A stretch of DNA of 64,000 nt, taken from the NCBI GenBank assembly GCA_036346205.1, contig JARFJB010001355.1, forward strand, positions 2,687,501-2,751,500, written 5' to 3'. The stretch is from Vesta saturnalis (taxonomy: Eukaryota > Arthropoda > Insecta > Coleoptera > Lampyridae). Shown here piece after piece: positions 11,746 through 25,413 of the stretch (position 1 is its first letter; the number at the start of each line of letters is the position of its first letter). Position numbers and translations under genes: made by a program. The notes under the pieces were generated by a model. That model saw only the letters and a list, made by a program, of their open reading frames with translations, had not been told where the DNA came from and ran no database searches.

Positions 11746-11976
11746 TTAGCAAAACGTCAGAAAACCCCTATCATTCCGGTAATTGTCTAAAACCCAATTG
11801 CCAAATTCAACTCGGTGTTGATGCAGTTCATATCTATAACTTTTGAACTTATGTTTTTTCAAAATGTTATGTTCGAATTGGTGACTAATTGCTGCATTAG
11901 GCGCAGTTTGCCTGGTGGATGCCGTAGGATGTAAATCCACGAAAGCCAAAACATCTACTTCTGTATTTTCACACAC
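11746..11976 (-). pseudogene. Mariner-type transposase N-terminal fragment
   Basis: Reads EVDVLAFVDLHPTASTRQTA, then NILKKHKFKSYRYELHQH and RVEFGNWVLDNYRND. This is the second helix-turn-helix and linker that precede the catalytic core in insect mariners, comparable in order to the copy at 33030-34060. No catalytic-core residues are present. The fragment ends at a stop at 11746, so the catalytic domain is missing. Confidence 0.65.
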
Positions 11977-14944
11977 AACATGTCAACTTTCTCATTTTGA
12001 GAATAACGGAATAAATTTGCCATTTTCAACATAAAAACTAATTATTAATTACCAACACTTGTAGATATGTTGTAAATAACTAGACTAACAAAATAACATT
12101 TTTGGCTGTCAACTTATTCCAAATAAATGACGATCACCCCCAAACGCTAATCAGGTCAATATCATGGGTTCCTTTGATTTTTATCAAAATCTAATATTAT
12201 GCCGTTTATTTAAATATCACAAAAGAAAAGGAATGATAGGTAGATAAATAACGCACTTGTACTCTTTCTTTTTGTGAACTCTGGATAATCTAAAATAAAG
12301 GGTAAGAGAAGCATCTAACAGTATAACACCAGAAATCTTCCAAATGTGGATTAAAATTGTATTAGACGAGTGCAATGTTGTTTGGAAGAGGGTGGTGGCC
12401 ATTTTGTACACATAATTAATTAAAGATAAAATTAAACATTGTATATCTGTGTACTGTTTTCACCTAAGTTTTCAGAATATGTACTTTTTTTTTTAATTAA
12501 GCAAAAATCTTTTGCATTACTTTGACAGAGTCGGCTTCAGGAGCATGTGTTAATAAAAATTAGAAAATTAAAAATTAGTGCTTTATTTAGGAACGCTATA
12601 GTCAGATTCAGAATTGCTTTCATCCAAAAGCGATTGCAAACATGCTTGTTGCTCCCTATAGCGCACAGTAAGGATAGATGTAAAAAATATCTAAAAAGAA
12701 GCTATTTAGAATAACACGATTAACGCGAACAGCTTTATTCCTCTTTGTGCATGATCGCGCATACACAATCCGAATTAACCTTTACTAGTTACAGTTTAAT
12801 AGGAAATAGCTACATGCATCAACAATTCACTATCTTAATCTAAGTGCAAAAGAGTACATAAGAATTATATAGAGGTACGCCTGTACCTATCCGTGTATTA
12901 GTAGGTGCGTGCTTTTCCGTGTACACAAGGGTTTAACACAATGGAAACAACCAAGTTATCGGAAGCATAAATTTTGACAAATCTTGGTGAAATAAACTTT
13001 CAATAGACAAAATAAAACAAATAAAGGTCAGGAAATTAACAAAGGAAATCGTGTGGATGAACACGCCCGCTAGAAGGCTTGAAGGACTTTTATACAACGG
13101 TTTACGATAAAATAGGTCATGCTACAGGTCCACCAGGTGCTGAACCGATAGACCTCCACTAAATTTCTACGGTAACGCTCTCAAAATAATATCGCATAAA
13201 CGACAACTTCCCATTTATAATCACTCGAACCAAATTACGACAGTTAATTCAATCAAAAGTACACCAAAAGTAACTAATTTTTCATCTGATTCAACGTAAA
13301 TTCACAAATATTTACCCGTACGTGCGAGCATTGCTTAATTTACAAAGCGTTCTTTATCGTATTAATCTATTTACTCTAAACTTTATTAGAGCGGCACTAT
13401 GTACACCAATTTTGTACTTTATTTGTTTGAGCTGTGCGATGTATGCAAAACTACCCCTTCAACCAGGAACTCGTTAACACTAATACTCATAACCAATATG
13501 CGTTAAAACGGTTGAATAGAATAAAGGCTTAGCACTTCGTAAAAACACAGCAATTACTTCTATGACCGAAAATTGTCACTATTGACAAAACGAAACACAA
13601 TGATAAAATGAACCGGAGATGTGTTGAAACTTCGGTAAGATCCCAACCAAACTGGACGCGGATAATCCTCCTACGGTAACGTTCGGTGGACCCTCACGGT
13701 ATGATATAGCTCGTTCCCTTCTCCCATACCAACCCCTTTCGCATACATTGCAAAGTCGCAAAACGTGATCCTCCTACTACATCTCGTACAAGACTGACTT
13801 CAAAATTATTCAGTTTCAGCTATCTTCCTTATCATCTCACTTACCTTTTTTTAATTAACTGATCATAACAATTTATTACTTAAATTTTAAATTGCGCCGA
13901 AAACGAATTAAATTCGAAACTCGATGGGAAAATGTCATCGCCAAAAAAACACTTCGCAATAAGCGGGCCCTATCAACGTAATCGATATCCTGTAAGTTGT
14001 TTTAAAGAAAAAGGTAATTTTCCAATGGCGCAATTTCATGTAAATGACTATATTTAACGATATCTACAAAATTACCAGTAACTATTATTTACAAAGAAAC
14101 TTATCAATTCTCAATCAAATTAGTCAAAGTGATTCCACCAACTATCGATACCTATACGATCTTAATTTTAAAGGTGATAAACAAACCAAAATTTACATTT
14201 CGTTTTCAGAATAACGATTCTAGATGCGATTACCATTTGTAAAAATTTCGAATATTTTCCAAATACGTAAAGGGCAAAACAAAACGTTACAATCGAAAGC
14301 TTCCCAAACATTTAAATAATTTGTAATTTCAAAACTAACGGCAAATATTTGATAAAATGACGATTAAGTGACATCGTACATCCCTATCAATCCACATAAA
14401 TCCTTATAAATTCCTCTACCCTGTATACCATAAATCTCTAGTCCTTTACCCCTCTTTAATTTTATATGACAAAAGGTATTTAATAATATAATCACTTTTG
14501 AATGAATGTAAAGCTTACGAAATATTGTTACGTGCAAATCCTTAAACCATACTCAACTAACCGCAACAAAGGGGCTTCTTGCAGCCTCGCACTTTACGAT
14601 GACAAAATCAAAACCAAAAGAAAGAGAAAAAGGGCGCCAGCCAGAAAGGGAGCATTAGAAATACATAATAACGTTAAGCACTTTCAAAATGTAATTGAGT
14701 AGTATCTGGACCGCATATAAAGAATAGAGCAGCGAAATAAACCGTAATTTAATCAATTTGTTCCTGTGGACCTTTGCCCTTAATATTCAACTTCATTTCT
14801 ATACATTGTTTTTAAACAACACTTTATATAGTTACCAATATTCGCAAAATGGTTATAACAACCACATACCCAGTTTTTAATGTTTACCTAGATTTGCAAG
14901 AACTCCTAAATTAAATTAATGATGCATGAGTTGTACATCCACAA

Positions 14945-14947
<3 letters not shown>
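11977..14947. other. No gene recognised
   Basis: Long A+T-rich stretch. Short open frames at 12217-12411, 13579-13761 and 14502-14702 show no family signature. CTACGGTAACG recurs near 13168 and 13671 without a wider repeat that I can support. Confidence 0.45.

Positions 14948-14990
<43 letters not shown>
14948..14990. repeat. (TA)n microsatellite
   Basis: About 21 TA units. Confidence 0.95.
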
Positions 14991-14992
<2 letters not shown>

Positions 14993-17900
14993 CGATGTAT
15001 AATTTACATTAATAATAAACATAAGATATGCCTCACGTTTCGGCAACACTAAATTATGAGGTGTAATATTTACTTTATCACCCCACTTGAATTAAGAGAA
15101 ATAATGAGATTAATGGTATTAGTAAATCGTAATGTATTTTACAATTTCAGCAGGTTGTGCCATCATCAATGTAATATGATAATTATTGTGAATTTTATTT
15201 AAATAATTTGCCTCGACTAGCATCTCTAGAGGACAGAGTTCAATATAGTTCAGTATAAAAGAAAAACATTAAACATTTATGTAAGGTTCTTTTGTACAAT
15301 AAGTTGAATCGTGATTTTAATTAAATCTGAAGATGTATAAATTTTACTTTTATTCAAACATCTTGTATCATCTGTAAATATATTAAATGTTGTGCGCATG
15401 TGAATTTCGTTGACCTTAATATATGTGTTTGTGTAACATCATAACCAAACAATACTAATAATTTAATTTGGGTAAGTATCTTTTTCCTTTTTAAGTAATA
15501 TTGAATCAATATAAAATCAATGAATGATTGTAGTATTTCCAGACTAGTATATAATTCACTCGTATTCTTTACATACACATAAATAAATTTTAATAAAATT
15601 CAACGTAACCTTCAAATAAATATATAAGATTCATACACTCACGTTAATGTTCCTTTCTTACAGCTGATCCAATTTCCAATTCAGATATAATTCGAATGCC
15701 AATATGATTGATCCATCGGGGGAAGATCTACGGCATCAGCAAGTTGTGGATATGCTGCATCAATATTTGCTCCACAGGTGGAAGGTCTATACAGCACCAA
15801 TTTACATAGGTACACTGCATAAATATCTGTTTTGTCACTTTTCCGTAAGCACTTGGTATTTATTATATTCACAAATATAATAATTTACTTTCAGGTTTTT
15901 ATATTCGAAAATACCATAACTTTTATCGGCATTCAAATTACTATTATTTGCACTTTTCAATTTTATTTTCAATTCGAATAATAATACAAAGGCAATTCGG
16001 TTAAAATACATTTTTATTTTAACGAAATAATTGAAATACGCCTATTCACATTGACTTATACAACGATACACATCACCCGGAATAATAATTACGTGAACTT
16101 TATTTTTATTACAAATTTTAATTTGAATTTGTTTAATAACATAAACTTTTGAAGGTGATACAAACCTCATGAACGATGTTAAATTTTTAATAATGTACAC
16201 ATCGAGTGATATGTTCACACTATGGCAAGTTACAAGATAAGGTATAAAAGTTACTGCCACTTCCTTATATGGCTTCTGAAAAACAACCCATCACCTTAGC
16301 AAATATTGCCAATACAAACATGACACTGCTTAATTTTCATTGGTTAACCATTTTTCAGAAACTTACAAATTATTATTTTTACTGATAACTTTCTTATACG
16401 TGGACAGATCTTAAAAATTTAATTATTTTTGAATTATATGCAAAATTTTTTTTCCTTTAAAAATTCCTATTGTATCTAAATTATGACAAATATGCAAATT
16501 TTCATATACAAATTTACTTATAACTAACTTATTCTAATTCCAACAAGAAAACTACAAACAGAATTGGATTCCTTGACCCAAAATACATAAGTATTCACCA
16601 GTTTTAAACACTTTTATGGTTCATGTTAATAAATTCCATCTCAAGCATTGCGTTAAAAACCATCATAATCTGGTTTATCAACTTTTAAGCTTAAATCACG
16701 TCTACAACATTAATTTAAGTTGCAGCACTTCCCAATCACACTGCTGAGTAAGTTCATAACATAATCTTTGCTTAATTTCACTTTTAAACTTAATAGGTTC
16801 TATGAATCTTGTAAAATTTGTTCGGATTTCATAACTTTAATATATCCTTTACACTTCTTAACGTTGATTGATACAATTTAATTTCTATTTGTTTTAGAAT
16901 GGAAGCATATTATGGTACTAAACTACAATATTATCATACAAATGGAATACATGCATTTTATAAATGTAAATACATATTTTTACTACTCCGAAGCTGCTCG
17001 GAAACTATAATAATGACGAATACTACAGTTCAGCTATGATAACACTTTTATATTTACGAGATTTGGTTTAACTAGCTAACAACATGTCCTATATTCACAT
17101 TTGTACTTAATTTTAAGTTAATTTTCACTTATTCATTCTGTGCTTTACATATATGCTTACTTAAATTCAACGTAACTAATTTAAGTTTAATGTCTCTTTT
17201 AATCTGAGCTTATATCTCGCTATCTATGATATTCAGCTTAATTAATATCATCTCAACATATTAAATTAAAAAAACAATAATAATGCACAAATAAGCGTAA
17301 GATCACGAACCAGGATAAACGCGCATTGGTACTTGATAAGTTAGCTTGAAGGCTATTTATATAGTATTCAATCGCAAAATAAATTGTGTTCATCTGCGTT
17401 TTCAGATACAGTTATACAATTTTTAGTGAAATTACTAAAACAGAACAGTTATTACCTTGCAATTGCAAAGATTTTCAGTCTAACTTTTCTTCCCAGATCA
17501 CAGCGGCAAACGCAATTCTCGTACGTATGACCGTTCATTAATTAGTCCGAAAAATATCAGTCAAATGTTCAATTAATTTTTCTGAATAACGGAACCCTGC
17601 AGTGAACAAAACTATCCCATCCGGTAAACTAACTTTTAATTTTACATTCGCAAATAAACAGCTGAATGTTTAAAATCTAATCCCGGTGCCCTCATTAACT
17701 AAATGCTTCACGTGGGTTTCTTAACAAGATCATTCACTTATTTACACGAACGTCCTTGTCATGTATATACACAAATACATTAGCAATTACTTACAGCAAT
17801 TCATTGTCTATATTTGAACAGGCTGTGGGTACAATGGGGTGAATGACAACAATCTGGTGCAGCTTTCAAATGCAAAATACCATACACGGTACACTTAAAG

Positions 17901-18914
17901 CGTAAAATCACTCCAAAAACCAGAGACTTACAAAATAAACACTGTACCTCTTCAATGGAAACGAAACTGTTACTACTAATCGACGAACATTTCCCCGGTG
18001 CGGTTGAATCCTTATAATGCACAAGAGATACATTTAGTCAACACCGGGTAGAATTTAGGCAAACAAGTTTTCTTGTTTGTTTTAAACATTGCTATGGAGT
18101 TCTGGCGTTTATTGTGTTCTAATTAATCATTAAATAAACTGGCGCCCATTGATTTATGACTTACCCTATTGTGACTTATTATGCAATTAGTTCCTTAATA
18201 TTTAATTTTGTATAAATTAACGTTAACGTGCATTTGACAAATAAAAAAAATAAAAAACTATATTAAGTGTGTTCAGTATGCCTTAAAATCCATATAGTTT
18301 TCCATATAAATTTAAATGCTCACAACTCAAAACGTATTTTTTTTATAACTGGATCAAAATATTTTGGGCGATCGGCACCAAAAATATTTACTTCCCATCA
18401 AAATTTATTTTTCTTTTCAACAATGCAATTTTTTTTTCTGTGTAAGAGACCAAGTAAGTATTTTAATTATGATAAAATTGATTTAAAATAATAAAACACA
18501 TTTTTACTTCTTGTACGGAACTTCACAATTGAATAAAATAACTGCAACATTACACCACCAGTCAAACCCAGCAATGGCAAAAAGTGGAAATTAAATGCAT
18601 TGCTCCACAGATGTGCTTCTCTTTTAAACTTTGTTTTGCCTGCTTGTCCAGTGTTCTATTACTGATAATAAAAATGGCATGGCATGAAACAAATTGAGTT
18701 TTTAAACTAAATTCTGCATTAGAATTTGCCGAAACTTATTCGACAAAAATTTATGTGAAATAAATATTAAACCAAAATAAGCACCCAAATTGTGATGAAA
18801 ACTCTGAGAATAGAAAAAAACTATATTGTAAGATCTTTATTTATGGACTACCGGTGTATAATCAATTGATACACGAATCTCGGAACTTAGTCTACTAGGC
18901 TATTGGCCAATAAA
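14991..18914. other. No gene recognised
   Basis: Nearly 4 kb of A+T-rich sequence with no recognisable coding region on either strand. At 15720-15835 there is a weak imperfect ~60-bp tandem similarity (GAAGATCTACGGCATCAGCA versus GAAGGTCTATACAGCACCAA). This is the least transposon-like part of the window and could be host intergenic or intronic DNA. Confidence 0.4.
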
Positions 18915-20885
18915 AAAACACTAGGATAGGCAGAACACTTAGTAAAAAATTTCGAAACGGCATCTGTATTCAAGATACAGGGTTTAAAAAAATGTTTATA
19001 CCTATTTTTTACGATTATGTCAAAACTACGGGCAACATTGTAATGAAATTTTGTATGAATACGTTTTGGAAGCTGATGCATCCCATGTTTTTGTTTTTAT
19101 ATGCGGCTTTCATAGAGGGCGCTAGTTACACTTTTCATAACAACTAGTTTTAAACATAACTTTTTTGAGGTTAGATTTTCTAGTCCAAACTTAAACATCA
19201 TTCAATTTTACACTAAAAAGGTACTATTGGTAAAACTCGACACAGTGTACCGTTTTCGGAATATTTTGATTTGAACTGATGCTGGTATAAAGTATGTATT
19301 CTTATTAAAAACCAAAAACAATAACATTATATTAAGCTTATTAAGTTATTAATTAAACAAAGAATCACAACAAAGCACAAGAAAATTACAATAAATTTGA
19401 CTAAAAACATAAAATATTCTATCAGTTAGAGTAAGTGTTGAAAATGTCATCAGTTAACCATGGAAAACTGACATTTATTGATAGTTAAGATGGTAATGTC
19501 AATAACATTTAATATTGTTGATAAATACGTTAATTAATAATCAAAACGTATTGAGATGTTGAATACACCGACATCTTATTAACCTTAGGCGAGTGTTTAG
19601 GATAGTGCAGCGGTTAAACGTTAAGCAGAAAATTTTCCCAGAAGAAACCCACCAAATAAAAAAAACGTTTAGAGCCGTGGAACGACGTTGTCGAGAAACT
19701 GGAAATGTGAGTCCAAAAAAAAAAAAATTCTGGTAGGCCCAGAACAATAAGAATCGTTCAGAAAGAGAATATCATTTTAGATTTAGTTGATCAAGATCCA
19801 ACAATTAACGTAAGGAATATGGCACGACATACAAATACGTCTCCTGCCAGTACTTGGAGGATACTTAAGGAGTAACAGCTACATCCTTATCACTAGACAA
19901 GTCCAAGAGCTCTTGCCAGACGATCTACCGGTTAAAGTGTTTTTTAAAATGTATCCTGTTTACCGACGGTACTTTTACGCGACAAGGAATGCTTAACTCT
20001 CATAATGCACACTACTGGTGTGATGAGAATCCACACGTTAAAAAGGTATCACATTACCAACACTTGTTTAAAGTTAATGTTTGGGCAGCAACTTTAAGTA
20101 ACAAATTAACTGGTTATCACATTCTACCTGGAAATTTAAATGGTAATGTGTACCTCGACTTTTTAGAAAACCTTTTATTTGAGATATTAGAAGATTTAAC
20201 GATAAACGAGCGAAGATCTAATATTTTTTATGCACGATGGAGCTCCCCCGCACTTTGATAGAAGATGTCGTAATTGGTTGAGTAACCGTTATCCGAATTG
20301 ATGGATTGGTAGAGATGCAGAAGCTCCGAGTCATTGGCTCCACGGTCATGCGATTTCAATTCTTTCGACTACACAGTTTGGTCGTATCTTAAGGAAAAAG
20401 TCTATGTTGCAGAGGTAAATTTATGTCAAGAGTTATTGTTTTTGGTTTTTAATAAGAATACTTACTTTGTACCAGCTTCAGTTATTACTTCATCATTTTC
20501 AAATCAAAATATTCCGGTACACAGTATCGAGTTTTACCCATAGTACCATTTTGGTGTAAAATTGAATGATGTTTAAGTTCACTTAAAGTTTGGACTTGAA
20601 AATCTAACCTCAAAAAAGTTATCTTTAAAACAACTCGGTACGAACCGTGTAACTAACGCCTTCTGTGAGAGCCAGATATAAAAACAAATGCATGGGATGT
20701 GTCAGCTTCCAAAACATATTCTTACAAAATTTCATTACAATGTTGACAGTAGTTTCGACAAAATAGTAAAAATGTTTATAAAAATTTTTTTTAAACCCTG
20801 TATCTTGAATATGGATGCCGTTTCGAAAAAATTTTAATAAGCAAACTCCACTCATTTTTAAGTCTTCTATCTATCCTAGCACCAT
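18915..20885 (+). mobile_element. Mariner-type element with ~350-bp TIRs
   Basis: 18915-19263 is repeated in inverted orientation at 20512-20885. Shared blocks include CACTAGGATAG/CTATCCTAGCA at the outer ends, AAACCCTGTATCTTGAATA and TTTTACACTAAAAAGG at the inner ends. The arms have diverged by small indels. The body holds a decayed transposase (19540-20440). No exact TA duplication could be fixed. Confidence 0.75.
19540..20440 (+). pseudogene. Mariner-type transposase, multiply broken
   Basis: Frames read THQIKKTFRAVERRCRETGN and GRPRTIRIVQKENIILDLVD, a helix-turn-helix region. Then SHNAHYWCDENPHVKKVSHY and NVWAATLSNKLTGYHILPG follow, the block after the first catalytic Asp. A frameshift leads into MDGAPPHFDRRCRNWLS, the second catalytic Asp block near 20235. 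The C-terminal part has WSYLKEKVYVAEV. At least four stops or frameshifts break the frame, and a poly-A run at 19715-19730 may itself be a slippage frameshift. Intact relatives are around 350 residues. Confidence 0.7.
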
Positions 20886-22376
20886 GTATACATATGTAGG
20901 TTGGAAGGTAAAACTATTATTTCCTTTACGGGGTGGTTCGTAAGTAATGGTCCAAAGTGAAATGTAATATTCTCGTCCTCAAAATATTACGATATGACGC
21001 AACCTGCTTTAATAAAGTATTTATCATAAAAAAGGCAAAGGGTGTCAAAGTTAAAAAAAAAGTTTATTTTTGAAATATCTCCAAAACGAAAAAACGTATT
21101 TTTCGCATTCTTGGTATATTAAATAGAGACATAAAGTACATTGATTTTAGCCTCTGGGTATATCTAAATTAAAATACGGGTCGTGAAAGACTTACTTAAA
21201 GTCCTGGATTACAGTCCTGCTTGATACGAGGGCATAACGGTTTTATAAATGCATAGTTGTCCTATTTCCTTTCAAATATTTTTAATAGGAACCTTATCAA
21301 TAAAGCAAGAACATGGGTCGCTATTCAGTTCTGAGTAAATTGAATAGGTCAAAAAATAATTGATGTTATTGAACCTACGTATTTAATTTTATAAGTGAAC
21401 TCTAATGTATACGACGTATATGAGGTTTATGTATATCTAATTGACCTCTATGTAGTGAAACGAATATTTGAAAATCCAAACGTTTCAAAATCGGGAAAGT
21501 CATAAATTAATGGGCGCCAGTTTGTTCAAAATTAAAAATAGGGGATTAATTTAGCGCAAAAATAAATGCTAGTACCTCACAGCAACTTTCAAAACAAACA
21601 AAAACTTGCTTACCTTTCTTAGCGTAAGACCAGGTAGATCAGCAGTCATGCTCCTGGAGGCAAGGGCTGTAAAATCTTCAAAACATTTACACGCCATCAA
21701 AACAAGGGGACGTTCAGTAAAACAATCTGTAACCTCATCAATCTCATTTACTTCAAATCGTACTTTACGTTAATTTCCCCAGTCGACCGCTGATGGTGAT
21801 AGTTTAGCTATTGAAACGCGTTCGGTGTTTTTTATTTTTGTGTTGTACATGGGTGCATTTTGTTTGTTCCAGATCCTGCCACAATTCCAGTGCTCCAGAT
21901 TTTTCAACTCACCTTAATTTTATCAATGAAATTCTACTTTCACAAACCTTAATTTTACGAAAAAAAAATAGCAAAAAAGATCTCTCATTAATTGATCAAC
22001 GTTAAATGCTTTCGTAAAAATCATAAGCACATAATGAGAAATCGAAGTCACTGCAAGGTCGTGCAATTCGAAGAATTACTATTATTATACTTTTTTTGTT
22101 ATCAAAATATGGTCTATTATATTATTCCCTCACAATTTGTCAATCGTTATTCCCATTTCTTGTTTTACATTATGTACATTTGTGGGTGTACAACTAAAGT
22201 ATTCATTGAGATTATACACTAGTTTAGTTTAAGAATTCTGGCAAGTTTAGGTAAACATTAAAAACTGGGTGTGTGGTTGCCATAACATTTTCGAATAATG
22301 ATAACTCCATAAAGTGTTGTTTAAATACAATGTATAGAAATGAAGTTGAATATTAAGGTTATTAGTAAGGACAAAG
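20886..22376. other. No gene recognised
   Basis: 20930-21350 resembles the non-coding subterminal part of mariner-like repeats (GGGGTGGTTCGTAAGTAATG near 20930), but no partner end was found. 21350-22370 shows nothing identifiable. Confidence 0.4.
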
Positions 22377-24240
22377 GTGGTTCGAACACATTTTCATCCA
22401 GCTATATACGTGGGTGACTGTAACGGAAACACATTACTAAAGTGGGCAGAAGATAAACACCTCACCGTTGTGTTTGATGCAAAAGACCGATTTACATTCC
22501 AATCAGCAGCGTGGAGACAGGAATACAATCCCGGTCTATGTTTCGTCTCGGCCGCTAACAAAAGTCAACCCCTAGCAATCTCACGAACAGTTATTCCCGA
22601 TTTTCCACACAGCCAGCATCGCCCAGTAACAATAGAGCCAGGAACGAAAATCCCCTAATTGCCTCTATCCCTCGTCAAAGATGTAATTTTAGCTAGACCA
22701 AGTTGCTTAAGTTGGATACCTCCATCAGCAGAAACTACAAGAGTTTCGAAGCTACCCTAAAAAGTACAGTCCTGGATGGTCCCAAACAGTGAAGGAACGC
22801 AAATCTCTAAATTGCCTCTATCCCTCGCCCAAGATACAATTTTGAAAAGGTTAACTGGACCAAGTTTTCCTAGGAAATAGATACATGCTTAGGCTCGATA
22901 CCTCCCATCAGCAGAAACTACAAGATTGGAGGCTACCCTAAAAAGTACAGTTCTGGATGGTCCCAAAACAGTGAAGTGACGTACCAAAACTTCCTTGAAA
23001 CTCAAAAAAAACTCAAAACCTTGAAGGCCCAAGCCCCAGAAACCGACAATTCTCGCCCTTTTGCTTGTGAGGAAGTATTAAATGCCTTTAAGGATGTCAA
23101 GCTTGGGAAGCTCCAGGGTTTGACCGTATCCACCCTGAATTCTTAGTAAACTGTGGCAAATATACCAAAATCTGGCCAACTCGCTTCTTCACAAATATTA
23201 TGCAAACTGGCAACGTTCCACGAGAATTTAAACGCTGGTAGATAATTGTTACACTAAAACCAGTAAACCAGATGATAGCCCAAAGAACTACAGACCAGTA
23301 GCTCTGCTACCTGTGACCGACAAGCTACTGGAAGGGCTGATCTACAATGGAATTAGTATAAAACTATTTTAGGCAATCCGAATCGAATAAGCTGGCTTCC
23401 GGCCAAAATGAATTTGTGCAGATCAAGTACTATCACTCACCACTCACATTGAGGCAGGATTCTAAAGGAAACTTAAAATGCCAACTGCATTTATTGATCT
23501 ATATGCGGCCTACGACCCAATGTGAAGAGAGAGCATTATGTATAAGCTTCTTCGCATAATCCCATGTAAAAAAATAGTTCGGCTGGTAGACAATATTCTA
23601 AACGATCGGGTGTTCCAGGTAATCAAGGGATCCAACACCAGTCCCCAAGGAAACTGAAGAACGGACTACGACAAGGGTCAGTCCTTCTCCCACTCCTCTT
23701 TAACTTGTATGTTGCAAATTTGTCGGAAACAAAATCAAGAAAATTTGCGTACGCCGTTGACTGGGTACTTACAACAAGATGTAGATCAATCGACCAGTCC
23801 GAAGAAATTTTAACGGCAGATTTCTTATACAAAATCGTGGACAACAGAAATCTACCAATTCACCAAGATATCGAAGATGCCAACCACAATCGACTTCGTT
23901 CCAGACGACCACCAACAAAAACGGCAAGGATGGCTGCGGAAGATGAATTCAATCTTTCCAATGCCTGGGCCCAAGAATGGACTGCACAGCGGAACAATAA
24001 CATGCCTTGCACTACTTGAAAACCACCGGACTTCAATTTACCACGCAAAACATGGTCCACGCTCAACCGAATTAAAATCCAACATGGTAGGTGTGCGTAT
24101 TCTTTACACAAATGGGGAAAGCAACCATCGCCATTTTGCGACTATGGCGAAACCCAAACCATCCGACATATTATAGAGGAATCTCCCATAAGATCATATA
24201 GTGAAACATCGGAAGACTTCTTGCCGGCAACTTAAGAGTC
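22377..24240 (+). pseudogene. Jockey-like non-LTR retrotransposon relic (endonuclease and RT)
   Basis: 22377-22658 reads as the end of an apurinic-type endonuclease: YVGDCNGNTLLKWAEDKHL, EYNPGLCFVS and DFPHSQHRPVTIEPGTKIP. Downstream, across frameshifts, come PKNYRPVALLPVTDKLLEGL (near 23280), FIDLYAAYDPM (near 23495), LRQGSVLLPLLFNLYVANLS (near 23660) and KFAYAVDWVL (near 23740). The last is the Y-x-D-D catalytic box changed to YAVD. After the RT the frames contain a short tail with HQQKRQGWLRKMN but no clear zinc knuckles. An internal tandem duplication (22643-22977), many stops and the altered catalytic box show that it is dead. It would have copied itself by target-primed reverse transcription. 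Confidence 0.8.
22643..22977. repeat. Tandem duplication inside the LINE relic
   Basis: 22643-22793 and 22794-22977 align throughout. Both contain ATTGCCTCTATCCCTCG, ATCAGCAGAAACTACAAGA and CTACCCTAAAAAGTACAGT. It lies in the linker between endonuclease and reverse transcriptase and probably arose after the element died. Confidence 0.85.
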
Positions 24241-24669
24241 GATAGATTACATAAATAGACTAGATGCTTGTCTGTAACTTTTTAAAGTTATAATTCTCAT
24301 TATAAACGCATTTCTGATTGCTCTAATTTTGAGCTATGAGACCTGCAGGGTCGTGATTGAAACCACTTTTCTCTTTCGTGTACCCGCTCTTTTCTATTTC
24401 GTACAGGTAATTGATCAATGGTAATACATTCAAATTATAACCATTTATTCAAATAAATAACAAATAACTAAAGCGGAATACTAAATAAGAAAGAAAATAA
24501 ATACAAAATGTTCTAAATAAATAATAAAGGAAAAATAAATAAATTAACATGTTTCTGGTGTGCCCCTTCTTTATCCGGACTGCACTGGTCGATTTAAGAG
24601 TCTGCAGTTACGCCCTCTGTGGGTGAGACTGTAAAATATAGTTATTACGAATTTGATATATATCAGTGA
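24241..24669. other. LINE 3' flank, no gene recognised
   Basis: A+T-rich sequence after the LINE relic. No poly-A tail or target duplication could be fixed. Confidence 0.4.
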
Positions 24670-24812
24670 AAATCGAATCGAATCGAATCGAATCGAATCG
24701 AACCGAACCGAACCGAACCGAATCGAATCGAATCGAACCCAATCGAACCGAATCGAATCGAATCGAATCGAATCGAATCGAATCGAACCGAACCAAATCG
24801 AATCGAATGGAA
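24670..24812. repeat. Pentanucleotide satellite (AATCG)n with AACCG variants
   Basis: About 28 units of AATCG, interspersed with AACCG blocks. It is open in several frames on both strands only because the 5-bp unit contains no stop codon in those phases. The resulting NRIES/DSIRF-type peptides are artefacts of the repeat. Confidence 0.95.
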
Positions 24813-25376
24813 TTGAACGCCTTGATGGTTGGGAGTTCTGGTATATATAGAAAAAAGGCCGAAGTGGGAAAACGTAATAACAACTGATATCATTTATTAA
24901 CAATGATAACACAGTTGAGGAAACAATTTGGAAATAAGGAAAGGAAAATTTTGTAAGGATTTGTCAGGGTCATTACTCTAAAAACTACTTTTAAGTTTTA
25001 AAGTGCGTATATTATATTATACATTATTATTACTTTTCCTTTTTATGACAATTAATGTTTATTTTATTGATATTTGTTAAATTCTTTTAATGTGTTTTTT
25101 AGCATACGATGAATAAAATGTACGGCCCAGGTACTACCCTCTCACGATGTAAAAGTGGTTAACGTTACTATGTGTTTCTAATCCTAACATTCTGGCTGGC
25201 GCCTGTGGTTGTGATTTTGGCAAGGGCGAGGCTATATGAAGCCCTTCTGTTGGGGTTAGTTTGATATGGTTTAAAGACTTGCACGTAACAAAATTTCGTA
25301 ATGTTTACATTCATTTAAAAGCGATTGTTTCTAAATTAGATTACTAAAAACCTTTTCTCATATCAAATTTAATAAA
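24813..25376. other. No gene recognised
   Basis: A+T-rich flank. A TATATATAG run at 24841 follows the satellite but nothing supports calling it a promoter. Confidence 0.4.
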
Positions 25377-25413
25377 TACAGTTCCGGCAGGGAGGTATGG
25401 TGTTTTTCACTAA

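Noticed and set aside
13579..13761. Short Arg/Gly/Ser-containing frame on the minus strand
   Set aside because: Sixty codons, no motif, no neighbouring support.
24571..24912. Overlapping open frames on both strands with NRIES or DSIRF repeats
   Set aside because: A 5-bp repeat without stops in several phases gives periodic peptides on both strands.
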